64,000 bases of DNA, taken from NCBI RefSeq assembly GCF_006715395.1, contig NZ_VFNC01000001.1:496001-560000 (forward strand), in the 5' to 3' direction. The position numbers and the translations under genes are program-made. Below, one piece after another: positions 35,033-44,872 of this stretch (positions within the stretch are counted from its first letter, which is position 1; every line of letters begins with the position of its first letter). Under the pieces are notes generated by a model, which saw only the letters and a program-made list of their open reading frames with translations, was not told where the DNA came from and made no database searches. The stretch is from Streptomyces sp. SLBN-31. Its GTDB lineage: Bacteria; Actinomycetota; Actinomycetes; Streptomycetales; Streptomycetaceae.

Positions 35033-35975
35033 CGTGACCAAGACCGTGCCCGAGGCCGCCGCCGAGGACGCCGCAGTCGCGGCGGCCGGCGGAACGCTGC
35101 CCGAGCCGAAGCCGGAGAAGACCCGCAGCCTGTGGGGCGACGCCTGGCAGGACCTGCGGCGCAGCTGGATCTTCATCGTCTCGGCGGTGCTCATCCTGCT
35201 GCTGCTGACGATCACCTTCTTCCCCGGCTGGTTCACCAGCGTCGACCCCGCCCACGGCGACCTGGCCAAGCACTTCCTGCAGAAGCCGAGGCTGGGCAAG
35301 TTCTTCGCCCCGGACTGGCTGGGCTACGACCAGCAGGGCCGCAGCGTCTACGCCCGCGTCATCTACGGCGCCCGGGCCTCCATCGCGGTGGGCTTCGGCA
35401 CCACCGTCGCGGTGACGCTGGTGGGTGGCCTGGTCGGGATGATCGCCGGCTACTTCGGCGGGGTCGTCGACTCGATCCTGTCCCGGCTGACCGACGTGTT
35501 CTTCGGCATCCCGTTCCTGCTCGGCACCATGGTCGTGCTCAACTCCTTCCAGGACCGCACGACCTGGGTCGTCATCGGCGCGCTGAGCTTCTTCGGCTGG
35601 ACGCAGATAGCCCGCGTGATGCGCGGCGCGGTGATCACCACCAAGCAGGCCGACTACGTGCACGCGGCCCAGGCGCTGGGCGCGAGCACGCCGCGGATCA
35701 TGTTCCGGCACATCCTGCCGAACACCCTGGCCCCGGTGATCGTCGTCGCCACCATCTCGCTCGGCATCTACATCTCCGCCGAGGCGACCCTGTCGTACCT
35801 GGGCCTCGGCCTGAACGGCGTGTCCTGGGGCAACGACATCTCGGACGGCGGCAGCCAGATCCGAGTCGCCCAGTGGATCATGATCTACCCGTCGATCCTG
35901 CTGATCATCACCGTGTTGGCGTTCATCATGCTCGGTGAGGCCGTCCGCAACGCCCTCGACCCGAAGATGCGCTGA
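35025..35975 (+). CDS. Oligopeptide ABC permease, OppC/DppC type (operon 1)
   Basis: A 316-aa permease. A charged Ala/Glu-rich N-terminal tail (residues 1-30) precedes the OppC N domain (SLWGDAWQDLRRSWIFIVSA) and six helices. The EAA loop is KQADYVHAAQALGASTPRIM and the end is VRNALDPKMR. ATG 35025 overlaps the previous gene by 8 bp and is preceded by GAGG; an in-frame ATG at 35007 has no such site. It pairs with the OppB-type protein to form the channel. Confidence 0.92.
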   Translation: MPDVTKTVPEAAAEDAAVAAAGGTLPEPKPEKTRSLWGDAWQDLRRSWIFIVSAVLILLLLTITFFPGWFTSVDPAHGDLAKHFLQKPRLGKFFAPDWLGYDQQGRSVYARVIYGARASIAVGFGTTVAVTLVGGLVGMIAGYFGGVVDSILSRLTDVFFGIPFLLGTMVVLNSFQDRTTWVVIGALSFFGWTQIARVMRGAVITTKQADYVHAAQALGASTPRIMFRHILPNTLAPVIVVATISLGIYISAEATLSYLGLGLNGVSWGNDISDGGSQIRVAQWIMIYPSILLIITVLAFIMLGEAVRNALDPKMR

Positions 35976-35986
35976 GGGAGGCGTAC

Positions 35987-37028
<1,042 letters not shown>

Positions 37029-37036
<8 letters not shown>

Positions 37037-38174
37037 GCTCAGCAAGAACGACGAGCCGCAGGACGTCACTCCGAACGTCTCCGAGGTGGACGTGGTGGAC
37101 GCCCACTCCGAGGCGGAGTCCGTCGCCGCCATCGAGGCGCCCGTCGAGCGGGGCGAGCCGATCCTGCAGGTGCGTGACCTGGTCAAGCACTTCCCGCTGA
37201 CCCAGGGCATCCTGTTCAAGAAACAGGTCGGCGCGGTCAAGGCCGTCGACGGCGTCTCCTTCGACCTGCACCAGGGCGAGACCCTGGGCATCGTGGGCGA
37301 GTCCGGCTGCGGCAAGTCGACGGTGGCCAAGCTCCTGATGAACCTGGAGCGGGCGACGGCCGGCGAGATCTTCTACAAGGGCCAGGACATCACCAAGCTG
37401 TCCGGGCGCGCGCTGAAGGCGGTCCGCCGCAACATCCAGATGGTGTTCCAGGACCCTTACACCTCGCTCAACCCCCGTATGACGGTGGGCGACATCATCG
37501 GCGAGCCCTTCGACATCCACCCCGAGGTGGCCCCGAAGGGCGACCGGCGCCGCAAGGTGCAGGAGCTGCTGGACGTCGTCGGCCTCAACCCCGAGTACAT
37601 CAACCGCTACCCGCACCAGTTCTCCGGCGGCCAGCGCCAGCGCATCGGCATCGCCCGCGGCCTGGCGCTCAACCCCGAGATCATCATCTGCGACGAGCCG
37701 GTCTCGGCCCTGGACGTCTCCGTCGAGGCCCAGGTCATCAACCTGATGGAGCGACTGCAGGACGAGTTCAACCTCTCCTACATCTTCATCGCGCACGACC
37801 TGTCGATCGTCCGGCACATCTCGGACCGGGTGGGTGTGATGTACCTCGGCAAGATGGCCGAGATCGGCACCGACGAGCAGATCTACGACCACCCGACGCA
37901 CCCCTACACCCAGGCGCTGCTCTCCGCCGTGCCCGTGCCCGACCCGGAGGCCCGCGAACACCGGGAGCGCATCATCCTCACCGGTGACGTGCCCTCCCCG
38001 GCCAACCCGCCCTCCGGTTGCCGCTTCCGCACCCGGTGCTGGAAGGCCCAGGACAAGTGCGCCGAGGAGGTCCCGCTGCTCGCGATCCCGGAGCGCTTCA
38101 AGGACACCGACTCCCCGGCGGCCCACGAGTCGGCCTGCCACTTCGCGGAGGAGAAGGACGTCGTCCACGCGTAG
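37029..38174 (+). CDS. Oligopeptide ABC ATPase, OppF type (operon 1)
   Basis: A 381-aa ATPase, last gene of operon 1. An acidic N-terminal extension (residues 1-45) precedes Walker [11 protein letters not shown], signature [16 protein letters not shown], Walker [13 protein letters not shown] and switch [13 protein letters not shown]-terminal oligo_HPY region has [15 protein letters not shown] and ESACHFAEE. It forms the heterodimeric motor with the OppD-type protein. ATG 37029 overlaps the preceding gene by 8 bp. A strong terminator follows. Confidence 0.93.
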
Positions 38175-38194
38175 CCTGCGGCGGCTGAGCAGTT

Positions 38195-38230
38195 GTCCCC
38201 GGTACCCGGTGTTGTAGGGGTGCCGGGGAC
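38195..38230 (+). terminator. Terminator of transporter operon 1
   Basis: Arms 38195-38207 and 38217-38230 pair over about 13 bp with one G-T wobble position and a 9-nt loop, starting 21 bp after the stop codon. Confidence 0.75.
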
Positions 38231-38272
38231 TTGCGTTCAGGGTGCGGGCCGTCGCGCGACCGCGGGGCGCTT

Positions 38273-38303
38273 GTGGCTGGTCGCGCAGTTCCCCGCGCCC
38301 CTT
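38273..38303 (+). repeat. Dispersed intergenic repeat, copy 2
   Basis: This 31-bp unit begins GTGGCTGGTCGCGCAGTTCC and ends GCGCCCCTT. It is identical to copy 3 at 38374-38404 and nearly so to copy 1 at 19837. It is a common Streptomyces intergenic element of unknown role. The gap 38175-38462 holds only the terminator and these repeats. Confidence 0.75.
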
Positions 38304-38373
38304 GGGTGATTCGGGCGTCTCTGCTCGTGGGGTGCCAGGTGCCGGCGACTTGGGTTTCGGGTGCGGTGCCGTC

Positions 38374-38404
38374 GTGGCTGGTCGCGCAGTTCCCCGCGCC
38401 CCTT
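38374..38404 (+). repeat. Dispersed intergenic repeat, copy 3
   Basis: Identical 31-bp unit, 101 bp after copy 2 in the same orientation. Flanking sequence (GGTGCCGG-type blocks) is also partly shared, so the two copies look like a local tandem duplication of about 100 bp. Confidence 0.75.
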
Positions 38405-38462
38405 GGGGGGTTCAGGCGCGCCCTTCTGTGGGGTGCCGGCGTTTTCGTTGGAAGAGGGCGAG

Positions 38463-38852
38463 TTGCTGCATCACGTCGAGTTGTGGGTGCCGGATCTGGG
38501 GCGGGCAGTGGGGGAGTGGGGCTGGCTGCTGGGCAGGCTCGGCTGGGCGCCGTACCAGGAGTGGGAGCGGGGCAGGAGCTGGCGGGCGGCCGGGACCTAC
38601 CTGGTCGTCGAGGAGTCCACGGCGATGAGCGGCACCGCCCATGACAGGATGCGGCCGGGCCTCAACCACCTGGCCTTTCACGCCGGTTCGCGGTCCGACG
38701 TCGACGCGCTGGCCGAGGACGGTCCGGCCCACGGCTGGCGGCCCCTCTTCGCCGAGCGCTACCCGTATGCCGGCGGACCTGGCCACTACGCCGCCTATCT
38801 CGCCAACTCGGACGGCTTCGAGGTCGAGTTGGTGGCGGCCGAGGCTACGTAG
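38463..38852 (+). CDS. VOC-superfamily (glyoxalase/bleomycin-resistance-like) protein
   Basis: A 129-aa protein made of paired beta-alpha-beta units. Strand 1 LLHHVELWVPDLGRAVGEWG carries a His, strand GLNHLAFHAGSRSDVDAL a second, and the final strand GFEVELVAAEA a Glu: the His/His/Glu metal-site pattern of VOC enzymes. The substrate cannot be predicted; glyoxalase, dioxygenase or resistance roles all occur. No ATG or GTG fits. TTG 38463 follows GAGGG by 4 nt, and TTG 38448 is an alternative. Its last 8 bp overlap the convergent ATPase gene. Confidence 0.75.
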   Translation: MLHHVELWVPDLGRAVGEWGWLLGRLGWAPYQEWERGRSWRAAGTYLVVEESTAMSGTAHDRMRPGLNHLAFHAGSRSDVDALAEDGPAHGWRPLFAERYPYAGGPGHYAAYLANSDGFEVELVAAEAT

Positions 38853-39834
38853 TCACCCGGGCCAGGGCCCAGTGGCAGGCTACCTGGGTCTCGTCGGAGC
38901 CGGTCAGGATCTCCAGGTCCTGGGTGCGGCAGGCGTCCGCCACCCCGGCGCGTTCCGCCTCGCCGCTCGCCAGGATCTGGCAGCGGGCGTGGAAGCGGCA
39001 GCCGGAGGGGATGCGGGAGGGGTCGGGGGGCTCGCCGGTCAGGACGACCGGGGCGCCGGGCGCCTCCGGGAGGACCGACAGCAGGGCCTGGGTGTACGGG
39101 TGCCGGGGCGCCGTCAGGACCTGCTCCACCGTGCCCGTCTCCACGATCCGCCCCAGGTACATCACCGCCACCCGGTCGGCGACGTTCCACGCCAGCCCCA
39201 GGTCGTGCGTCACCACCAGTGCGGACAGGCCCAGTTCGGTGCGCAGACGCAGCAGCAGGGCGAGGATCTCCCCGCGTACGGAGGCGTCCAGCGAGGCCAC
39301 CGGCTCGTCGGCGACGATGAGTTCGGGCTGCAGGACCAACGCGCCCGCGATGACGACCCGTTGGCGTTGACCGCCGGACAGCTCGTGCGGATAGCGCAGG
39401 AAGAACCGTTCGGGTGGGCGGAGCCCCGCGCGGGACAGGGCCTCGGCCACCGCCGTGCGTTCGTCGCCCGGATGCCCGTGGATGCGCAGGCCCTCGGCGA
39501 CCGCCTCGTACACCGTGTGCCGCGGGTTCAGCGAGCCGCTGGGGTCCTGCAGGACCAGCTGGACGCGCCGGCGGTAGGCCTTCAGTGCCCGGGAGGAGTA
39601 CTCCAGCGGCTTCCCGTCGAAGCGGACGCTGCCCGAGGACGGTTCGACCAGCCCCAGCAGCGAGCGCGCCAGCGTCGTCTTGCCGCAGCCCGACTCGCCG
39701 ACCAGCGCCACGATCTCCCCGGCGCCGATGTCGAGATCCACGCCGTCCACAGCCCGGGCGGGCGCGGCGCCGTGGCGGCCGGGGAAGGTCACGTGCAGGT
39801 CCCGTGCGCTCAGCAGGGGTGCCGGAGTCGTCAT
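38845..39834 (-). CDS. Peptide ABC ATPase, OppF/DppF type (minus-strand operon)
   Basis: A 329-aa ATPase, last gene of the minus-strand transporter operon. Walker [11 protein letters not shown], signature [15 protein letters not shown], Walker B LIVADEPVASLD, switch VTHDLGLAWNV. The C-terminal extension has GCRFHARCQIL and ACHWA. ATG 39834 overlaps the preceding ATPase stop (ATGA) and has GAGGAG 7 nt upstream. Its divergence from both plus-strand ATPase pairs shows that this operon is a separate lineage. Confidence 0.92.
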   Translation of the reverse strand: MTTPAPLLSARDLHVTFPGRHGAAPARAVDGVDLDIGAGEIVALVGESGCGKTTLARSLLGLVEPSSGSVRFDGKPLEYSSRALKAYRRRVQLVLQDPSGSLNPRHTVYEAVAEGLRIHGHPGDERTAVAEALSRAGLRPPERFFLRYPHELSGGQRQRVVIAGALVLQPELIVADEPVASLDASVRGEILALLLRLRTELGLSALVVTHDLGLAWNVADRVAVMYLGRIVETGTVEQVLTAPRHPYTQALLSVLPEAPGAPVVLTGEPPDPSRIPSGCRFHARCQILASGEAERAGVADACRTQDLEILTGSDETQVACHWALARVTT

Positions 39835-40829
39835 GTCGTGCTCCTCACGTCCTCCGTCGGACCGGCAGGCGGCGAAACCGTCGCCCCGACGTGTACACAC
39901 GCCGCCCGCCGGCCGGGTCCGGCCTCCCTGAGCGGCTGGTCCAGCACCGCGCACTCGTCCAGGGCGACCGGGCAGCGCGGGTGGAAGGTGCAGCCGGACG
40001 GCAGGTCCGCCGGGTCGGGCGGGTCACCGGCCAGCCCGCGCGGGGCGAACCGGGACACCGGGTCGCCGATGCGCGGGAACGCCGACGACAGGGTCTTGCC
40101 GTAGGGGTGCAGCGCGTCCTCGTACACGGCCCGCGCCGGGCCCTCCTCGACCACCCGGCCCGCGTACATCACGGCCAGCCGGTCGCAGGTGTCGGCGAGG
40201 ACCGCCAGGTCGTGGCTGATCATGATCAGGCCCAGCTCCTGCTCGGACACGAGCTGTTCGATGAGCCGGAGGATCTGCGCCTGGATCATCACGTCCAGGG
40301 CGGTGGTCGGCTCGTCGGCGATGACGAGCCGCGGGGCGCAGGCCAGCGCCATGGCGATCATGACGCGCTGCCGCTGACCGCCGGAGAGCTCGTGCGGATA
40401 CGCCCTCGCCCGCGCGCCCGGCAGGCCCACCTGTTCCAGCAGCTCACCGGCCCGCCGCTTCGCCGCCGCCGGCGTCGCGTCGCCGTGCAGCAGGATCGGC
40501 TCGGCGATCTGGTCGCCGACGCGGTGCACGGGGTTGAGCGAGTGCATGGCCCCCTGGAAGACGATCGAGGCGCCCGCCCAGCGCACCGCGCGCACCCGGC
40601 CCCACCGCATCGTCAGGACGTCCTCGCCGTCGAGCAGGACCTCACCGCCCACCTTCGTGCCGGCCGGCAGCAGCCGCAGCAGGGCGAGTGCCAGCGTGGA
40701 CTTGCCGCAGCCCGACTCACCGGCGACCCCGAGCTTGCGGCCCGCCTCCAGGGACAGGTCCACACCCCGTACGGCCTCGGCCCCGCCCGGATACGTCACG
40801 GTCAGACCCCGGACCTCCAGCAGCGTCAA
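39831..40829 (-). CDS. Peptide ABC ATPase, OppD/DppD type (minus-strand operon)
   Basis: A 332-aa ATPase. It starts [14 protein letters not shown]; Walker A is [10 protein letters not shown], signature [16 protein letters not shown], Walker [13 protein letters not shown] and switch [11 protein letters not shown]. The oligo_HPY tail holds [18 protein letters not shown] 40829 is taken as start: it overlaps the upstream permease stop by 4 bp (TTGA) and follows GGGGGTGA, while longer in-frame readings run through the permease gene. Fourth gene of the operon. Confidence 0.9.
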   Translation of the reverse strand: MTLLEVRGLTVTYPGGAEAVRGVDLSLEAGRKLGVAGESGCGKSTLALALLRLLPAGTKVGGEVLLDGEDVLTMRWGRVRAVRWAGASIVFQGAMHSLNPVHRVGDQIAEPILLHGDATPAAAKRRAGELLEQVGLPGARARAYPHELSGGQRQRVMIAMALACAPRLVIADEPTTALDVMIQAQILRLIEQLVSEQELGLIMISHDLAVLADTCDRLAVMYAGRVVEEGPARAVYEDALHPYGKTLSSAFPRIGDPVSRFAPRGLAGDPPDPADLPSGCTFHPRCPVALDECAVLDQPLREAGPGRRAACVHVGATVSPPAGPTEDVRSTT

Positions 40830-41737
40830 CGGGTCACCCCCAGCCTGGGATTGAGCACGGACTCCACCGCCCGCCCGCACAGCGTGAACGCCAGCGCCAC
40901 CAGCGCGATCGCGATGCCCGGCGGCACCAGGTACCACCAGTCGCCGGCGCTGACCGCGCCCGCCTCGCGCGCGTCCTGCAGCAGCCCGCCCCACGAGATC
41001 ACCGTGGGATCGCCGAGCCCGAGGAAGGCGAGCGTCGCCTCGGCGAGGACGGACGAGGAGATCATCAAAGTGGTCTGCGCCAGCACCAGCGGCATCACGT
41101 TGGGCAGCACGTGCCGGCTCATGATGTGCCAGTGCCCGCCGCCCAGCGCCTTCGCCCGTTCGATGTACGGCCGTGACTCCACCGCCAGTGTCTGGGCGCG
41201 CACCAGCCGGGCGGTCGTGGGCCACGAGGTGACGCCGATCGCGAGGATCACCGTGCCCAGGGAGCGGGTCATCACGGTGGCCAGCGCGATGGCGAGCACC
41301 AGCGCCGGCATCACCAGGAACCAGTCCGTGATCCGCATCAGCACGGTCGCGTAGGCGCCCTTGAAGTGCCCGGCGGTGACCCCGACGACCGTGCCGATCA
41401 CCACCGACAGCACGGCCGCGAGCAGCCCGACCAGCAGCGAGATCCGCGAGCCCCACACCACAAGCCCCAGCACACTGCGCCCGAAACGGTCGGTGCCCAG
41501 CGGGAGGTCGAGGCTCGGCGCCTGCAGCGGAGCGCCGGGAGCGTCGGTCACGCCGGCCACACCCGAGCCGACGGTCAGCGGCGCGGTCAGCGCCATCAGG
41601 GCGAACAGGACGAGCGCGGCCAGGCCGATCACTCCGGCGCGGTGGGTGCGGTAGCTGCGCCAGAACCGGGCGGCGGACCGGCGGCGGCGCTGCCAGGTGA
41701 GCCGGCCGGGGGTCGCGGGTGCCGCGTCGGCCGTCAT
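40826..41737 (-). CDS. Peptide ABC permease, OppC/DppC type (minus-strand operon)
   Basis: A 303-aa permease. A basic N-terminus (TWQRRRRSAARFWRSYRTHR) is followed by six helices. LPLGTDRFGRSVLGLVVWGS is the conserved OppC periplasmic loop and SRPYIERAKALGGGHWHIM is the EAA loop. ATG 41737 overlaps the upstream permease stop (ATGA). Confidence 0.92.
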   Translation of the reverse strand: MTADAAPATPGRLTWQRRRRSAARFWRSYRTHRAGVIGLAALVLFALMALTAPLTVGSGVAGVTDAPGAPLQAPSLDLPLGTDRFGRSVLGLVVWGSRISLLVGLLAAVLSVVIGTVVGVTAGHFKGAYATVLMRITDWFLVMPALVLAIALATVMTRSLGTVILAIGVTSWPTTARLVRAQTLAVESRPYIERAKALGGGHWHIMSRHVLPNVMPLVLAQTTLMISSSVLAEATLAFLGLGDPTVISWGGLLQDAREAGAVSAGDWWYLVPPGIAIALVALAFTLCGRAVESVLNPRLGVTR

Positions 41738-42765
41738 CGGCCCACCCGGGGGTCGAGCAGCGGATAGAGCAGGTCGGCCAGCGTGTTCATGACGATCACC
41801 GCCGAGGCGAAGAAGAGGAACAGGCCCTGCACGAGCGGCAGGTCGGGCACGCTCAGCGCCTGGTAGAACAGTCCGCCCAGGCCCGGCCAGGAGAAGACGG
41901 TCTCGACCAGGATGACGCCCGCGACGGTCCGGCCGAGGTTGACGAAGACGAGGGTGACCGTGGGCAGCAGCGCGTTCGGTACGGCGTGCCGGCGGCGCAC
42001 CAGGTCGTCCCTGAGCCCCTTGGCGCGGGCCGTCGTGAGGTAGTCGCTGCCCATCTCGTCCAGCAGCGCCGAGCGGGTGACGAGCAGCGTCTGGCCGTAC
42101 TCGACCGCGACCAGGGTGATCACCGGCAGGACCAGGTGATGGGCGACGTCGCCGACGTAGGCGAAGCCCTCCTTGCCGCCCGACTCCATGCCGCCGGTCG
42201 GGAACAGTCCGGGGATCGGGCCGAGCCCCACGGCGAACACGATGATCATCAGCAGGCCGAGCCAGAAGGACGGGACGGAGTAGAGGGTGAGCGCCAGGCC
42301 GGTGTTGAGCTTGTCGCCGAGCCTCCCGTGCCGCCAGGCCGAGCGGGTGCCGAGGAACATACCGAGCGCCGTGTAGAGCACGAAGGCGGTGCCGGTCAGC
42401 AGCAGGGTGTTCGGCAGCGCCTCCGTGATCTTGTCGATGACCGGGGCGCGGAACTGGTACGAGGTGCCCAGGTCACCGGTGAGCGCCTTGCGGCAGTAGT
42501 CGGTGAACTGTTCCCACATCGGCAGGTCGAGCCCGAACTCCTTGCGATACTCGGCCAGTTGGGTGGCCGAGACCGGCCGGCCGCCCGTCATGGTCTTGAC
42601 CGGGTCGCCCGGGATCAGCCGGAACAGGAAGAACCCGGTCACCAGGACTGCCAGCAGCGAGACGGCGGCACCGCCCGCCTTGCCGGCCACGTACCGGGGA
42701 TAGGCGGTGCCGGTACGGGGCCGTCTCGCCCGGGCGACGGGCGCGGTGACTGCGTCGGAGACCAT
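41734..42765 (-). CDS. Peptide ABC permease, OppB/DppB type (minus-strand operon)
   Basis: A 343-aa permease, larger than those of operons 1 and 2 (310 and 307 aa). The first helix region is GGAAVSLLAVLVTGFFLFRL, followed by IPGDPVKTMTGG. The EAA loop is GSDYLTTARAKGLRDDLVRR and the C-terminus ADLLYPLLDPRVGR. ATG 42765 lies 7 bp after the binding-protein stop with AGGTGG just upstream. Confidence 0.9.
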   Translation of the reverse strand: MVSDAVTAPVARARRPRTGTAYPRYVAGKAGGAAVSLLAVLVTGFFLFRLIPGDPVKTMTGGRPVSATQLAEYRKEFGLDLPMWEQFTDYCRKALTGDLGTSYQFRAPVIDKITEALPNTLLLTGTAFVLYTALGMFLGTRSAWRHGRLGDKLNTGLALTLYSVPSFWLGLLMIIVFAVGLGPIPGLFPTGGMESGGKEGFAYVGDVAHHLVLPVITLVAVEYGQTLLVTRSALLDEMGSDYLTTARAKGLRDDLVRRRHAVPNALLPTVTLVFVNLGRTVAGVILVETVFSWPGLGGLFYQALSVPDLPLVQGLFLFFASAVIVMNTLADLLYPLLDPRVGR

Positions 42766-42772
42766 GAACCAC

Positions 42773-44644
42773 CTATTCGCGGTCGTCGGCGGTCGTACGG
42801 CGGCGCATCGCGAAGAACACCCCGGCGGCGGCGAGGACCACGACCCCCGCGACGACACCGACGATCACCCCGGTCGAGGAACCCCCGGAGGAGGAACCGG
42901 AGTCCGCCGGCACGGCCGACCACCAGCTCCAGTAGCCGTCCTGGCCGTAGATGTTGCCTGCGGACTTCGGCATCGTCGTGATCGACTTGATCTGGTCGGT
43001 GCGGTAGGCCTCGACGGCGTTCGGGTACGCCATGACGTTCATGTACCCCAGGTCGTACAGCCGCGACTCCATCTGCTTGACGATGTCGGCCCGTTTGGCG
43101 GAGTCGTACTCGGCGAGCTGCTTGGCGTACAGCTCGTCGTAGGTCTTGTCGCAGATGAAGTTGTCGGTCGCCCCGGTGTCCTTCGGGGCGGCCGGCAGGG
43201 CCCCGCAGGTGTGGATCGACAGCACGAAGTCGGGGTCGGGGTTGACCGACCAGCCGTCGAAGGCGAGGTCGTACTTCCCGGCGAGCCAGGGGTCGGTGAC
43301 GTTGTCCAGGCAGTCCAGCGTCATGCCGATGCCGAGCTTGCCCCACCACTCCTTGAGGTACTGGCCGACCGCCTTGTCGTTGGGGTCGGTGGCGTGGCAC
43401 AGGACGCGGTAGTTCAGCGGCTTGCCGTCCTTGCCGGTCCGCTTGCCGTCGGCGTTCTTCTTGTAGCCCGCCTCATCGAGGAGTTGAGCGGCCTTGGCGG
43501 GATCGTAGGAGAGGTCCTGGCTCGCGGAGGGCTTCCAGAAGTACGTCGAGAAGCGGGGTGGGATGTAGCCCTGGCCCTCGACCGCGTGGCCCTGGAACAC
43601 CTTGTCGATGACGGCCTTGCGGTCGACCGCCATGAACAGCGCGTTGCGCACCCGCTGGTCCAGCAGGGACGGGTCGCCGTCGCCGAACTTCTGGCCGTTC
43701 CGCGCCTTCGCGCCCGGGTTGGTGGCCAGGGCGTAGAAGCGGCGGCCCGGGCCCTCGTTGACCTGGATGTCCTTCTGGCCCTTGAGGGACGACGCCTGAG
43801 CGGGCGTCAGGGCGGGCTGGCCCGCCACGAAGGAGACCTCGCCCTTGCGCAGAGCGGCCACCGCGGCGTCCTGGTCCTTGTAGTACTTGAAGACCAGCTC
43901 GTCGAACTTGGGCGCCCCGCGCCAGAAGTCCTTGTTGGCCTTCAGCCGGACGTAGCTGTCCGCCTTGTAGTCGGTGAGCACGAACGGGCCGTCACCGACG
44001 ATCGGGAACTTCTTGTCGTTGTTGAACTTCGAGAAGTTCTTGACGTCCTTCCAGATGTGCTCGGGCACGATCGGCACGTCCAGGGCCGTCATCGTCGCCT
44101 GCGGCTTCTTCAGCCGGATGACCAGCTGGGTGGGGCTCGGGGCGGACACGGTACGGAAGTTGGCGACGAAACTGCCGTTCGCGGTGGCCGCCGCCTCGTC
44201 GGTCATCATCTTGTCGAACGTCCAGGCCGCGTCCTTGGCGGTCACCTTCTGCCCGTCCGACCACTTGGCGTCGGAGCGGATGGTGTACGTCCAGGTGAGC
44301 TTGTCGGCGGACGGCTTCCAGCTGGTGGCGAGGCCCGGCACCGGGTGCGCGTCCCCGGGGTCGTAGTCGGTGAGGTACTCGTACGTCAGCCGCAGGATGC
44401 TCGTGCTGAGCAGTCGGACCGCGAGGAAGGGGCTGAGCGAGTCGACGCTCTGGGCGACGGCGACGGTGAGTGTCTTCTTGCCCTCGGCCGCCTGGGCCCG
44501 CTGGGGCGCCGGGTTGAGCGGGGTCGCGAGGCCTGCCGAGACGGTCAGGGCGACGGCGCCGGCGGCCGCGACGAGCCGGGCCGTGCGGTGACGTGGGCTT
44601 CTCGTCTGTGAACGCCTGGTGCCGTGCTGGTCTTGTGGACTCAT
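42773..44644 (-). CDS. Peptide-binding protein with C-terminal membrane anchor (minus-strand operon)
   Basis: A 623-aa SBP_bac_5 protein that is not a lipoprotein. A Sec signal (about residues 22-52, cleavage near AQA-AE) has no lipobox Cys. The C-terminus has a Ser/Gly linker (GSSSGGSSTG), a membrane helix (about 590-612) and a basic tail MRRRTTADDRE. The binding core is typical (SDAKWSDGQKVTAKDAAWTF, VRNALFMAVDRKAVIDKVF, YDLAFDGWSVNPDPDFVLS). Tethering by a transmembrane helix rather than a lipid is unusual but known in some Gram-positive lineages. ATG 44644 has GAGG about 9 nt upstream. First gene of the five-gene operon; substrate probably peptides, metals-peptide complexes not excluded. 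Confidence 0.9.
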   Translation of the reverse strand: MSPQDQHGTRRSQTRSPRHRTARLVAAAGAVALTVSAGLATPLNPAPQRAQAAEGKKTLTVAVAQSVDSLSPFLAVRLLSTSILRLTYEYLTDYDPGDAHPVPGLATSWKPSADKLTWTYTIRSDAKWSDGQKVTAKDAAWTFDKMMTDEAAATANGSFVANFRTVSAPSPTQLVIRLKKPQATMTALDVPIVPEHIWKDVKNFSKFNNDKKFPIVGDGPFVLTDYKADSYVRLKANKDFWRGAPKFDELVFKYYKDQDAAVAALRKGEVSFVAGQPALTPAQASSLKGQKDIQVNEGPGRRFYALATNPGAKARNGQKFGDGDPSLLDQRVRNALFMAVDRKAVIDKVFQGHAVEGQGYIPPRFSTYFWKPSASQDLSYDPAKAAQLLDEAGYKKNADGKRTGKDGKPLNYRVLCHATDPNDKAVGQYLKEWWGKLGIGMTLDCLDNVTDPWLAGKYDLAFDGWSVNPDPDFVLSIHTCGALPAAPKDTGATDNFICDKTYDELYAKQLAEYDSAKRADIVKQMESRLYDLGYMNVMAYPNAVEAYRTDQIKSITTMPKSAGNIYGQDGYWSWWSAVPADSGSSSGGSSTGVIVGVVAGVVVLAAAGVFFAMRRRTTADDRE

Positions 44645-44872
44645 GAATCGTGACCTCGCGTCATCGCTCGCACAGGGAGGGCTTGTTCGGACTTCAGGAC
44701 CGGGTTCCGCCTGGTGACGCCAGCTGGGTGATGAGTGTGTCTATCAGCGGGTGTCTGCGCCCGTCAACGGCCCGCCAAACATGATGTGGCCTGCGGAAAC
44801 GATGATTTGATGTTCGATCCGGCCAATATTGGTCGAGACCGGTGAAGGGGCCCTGGTGGAGGGCTGGCGCTG
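44645..44872. promoter_or_regulatory. Promoter region of the minus-strand transporter operon
   Basis: A 228-bp gap between the methyltransferase end and the binding-protein start. It contains the perfect 10-bp palindrome CCAATATTGG (44823-44832), extended to 14 bp with one mismatched pair, inside an AT-richer patch. This is operator-like, but no specific regulator is suggested. Confidence 0.4.

Noticed and set aside
38175..38462. Possible mobile element because of the repeated blocks before the VOC gene.
   Set aside because: No transposase, terminal inverted repeats or target duplication; the repeats match the dispersed intergenic element.
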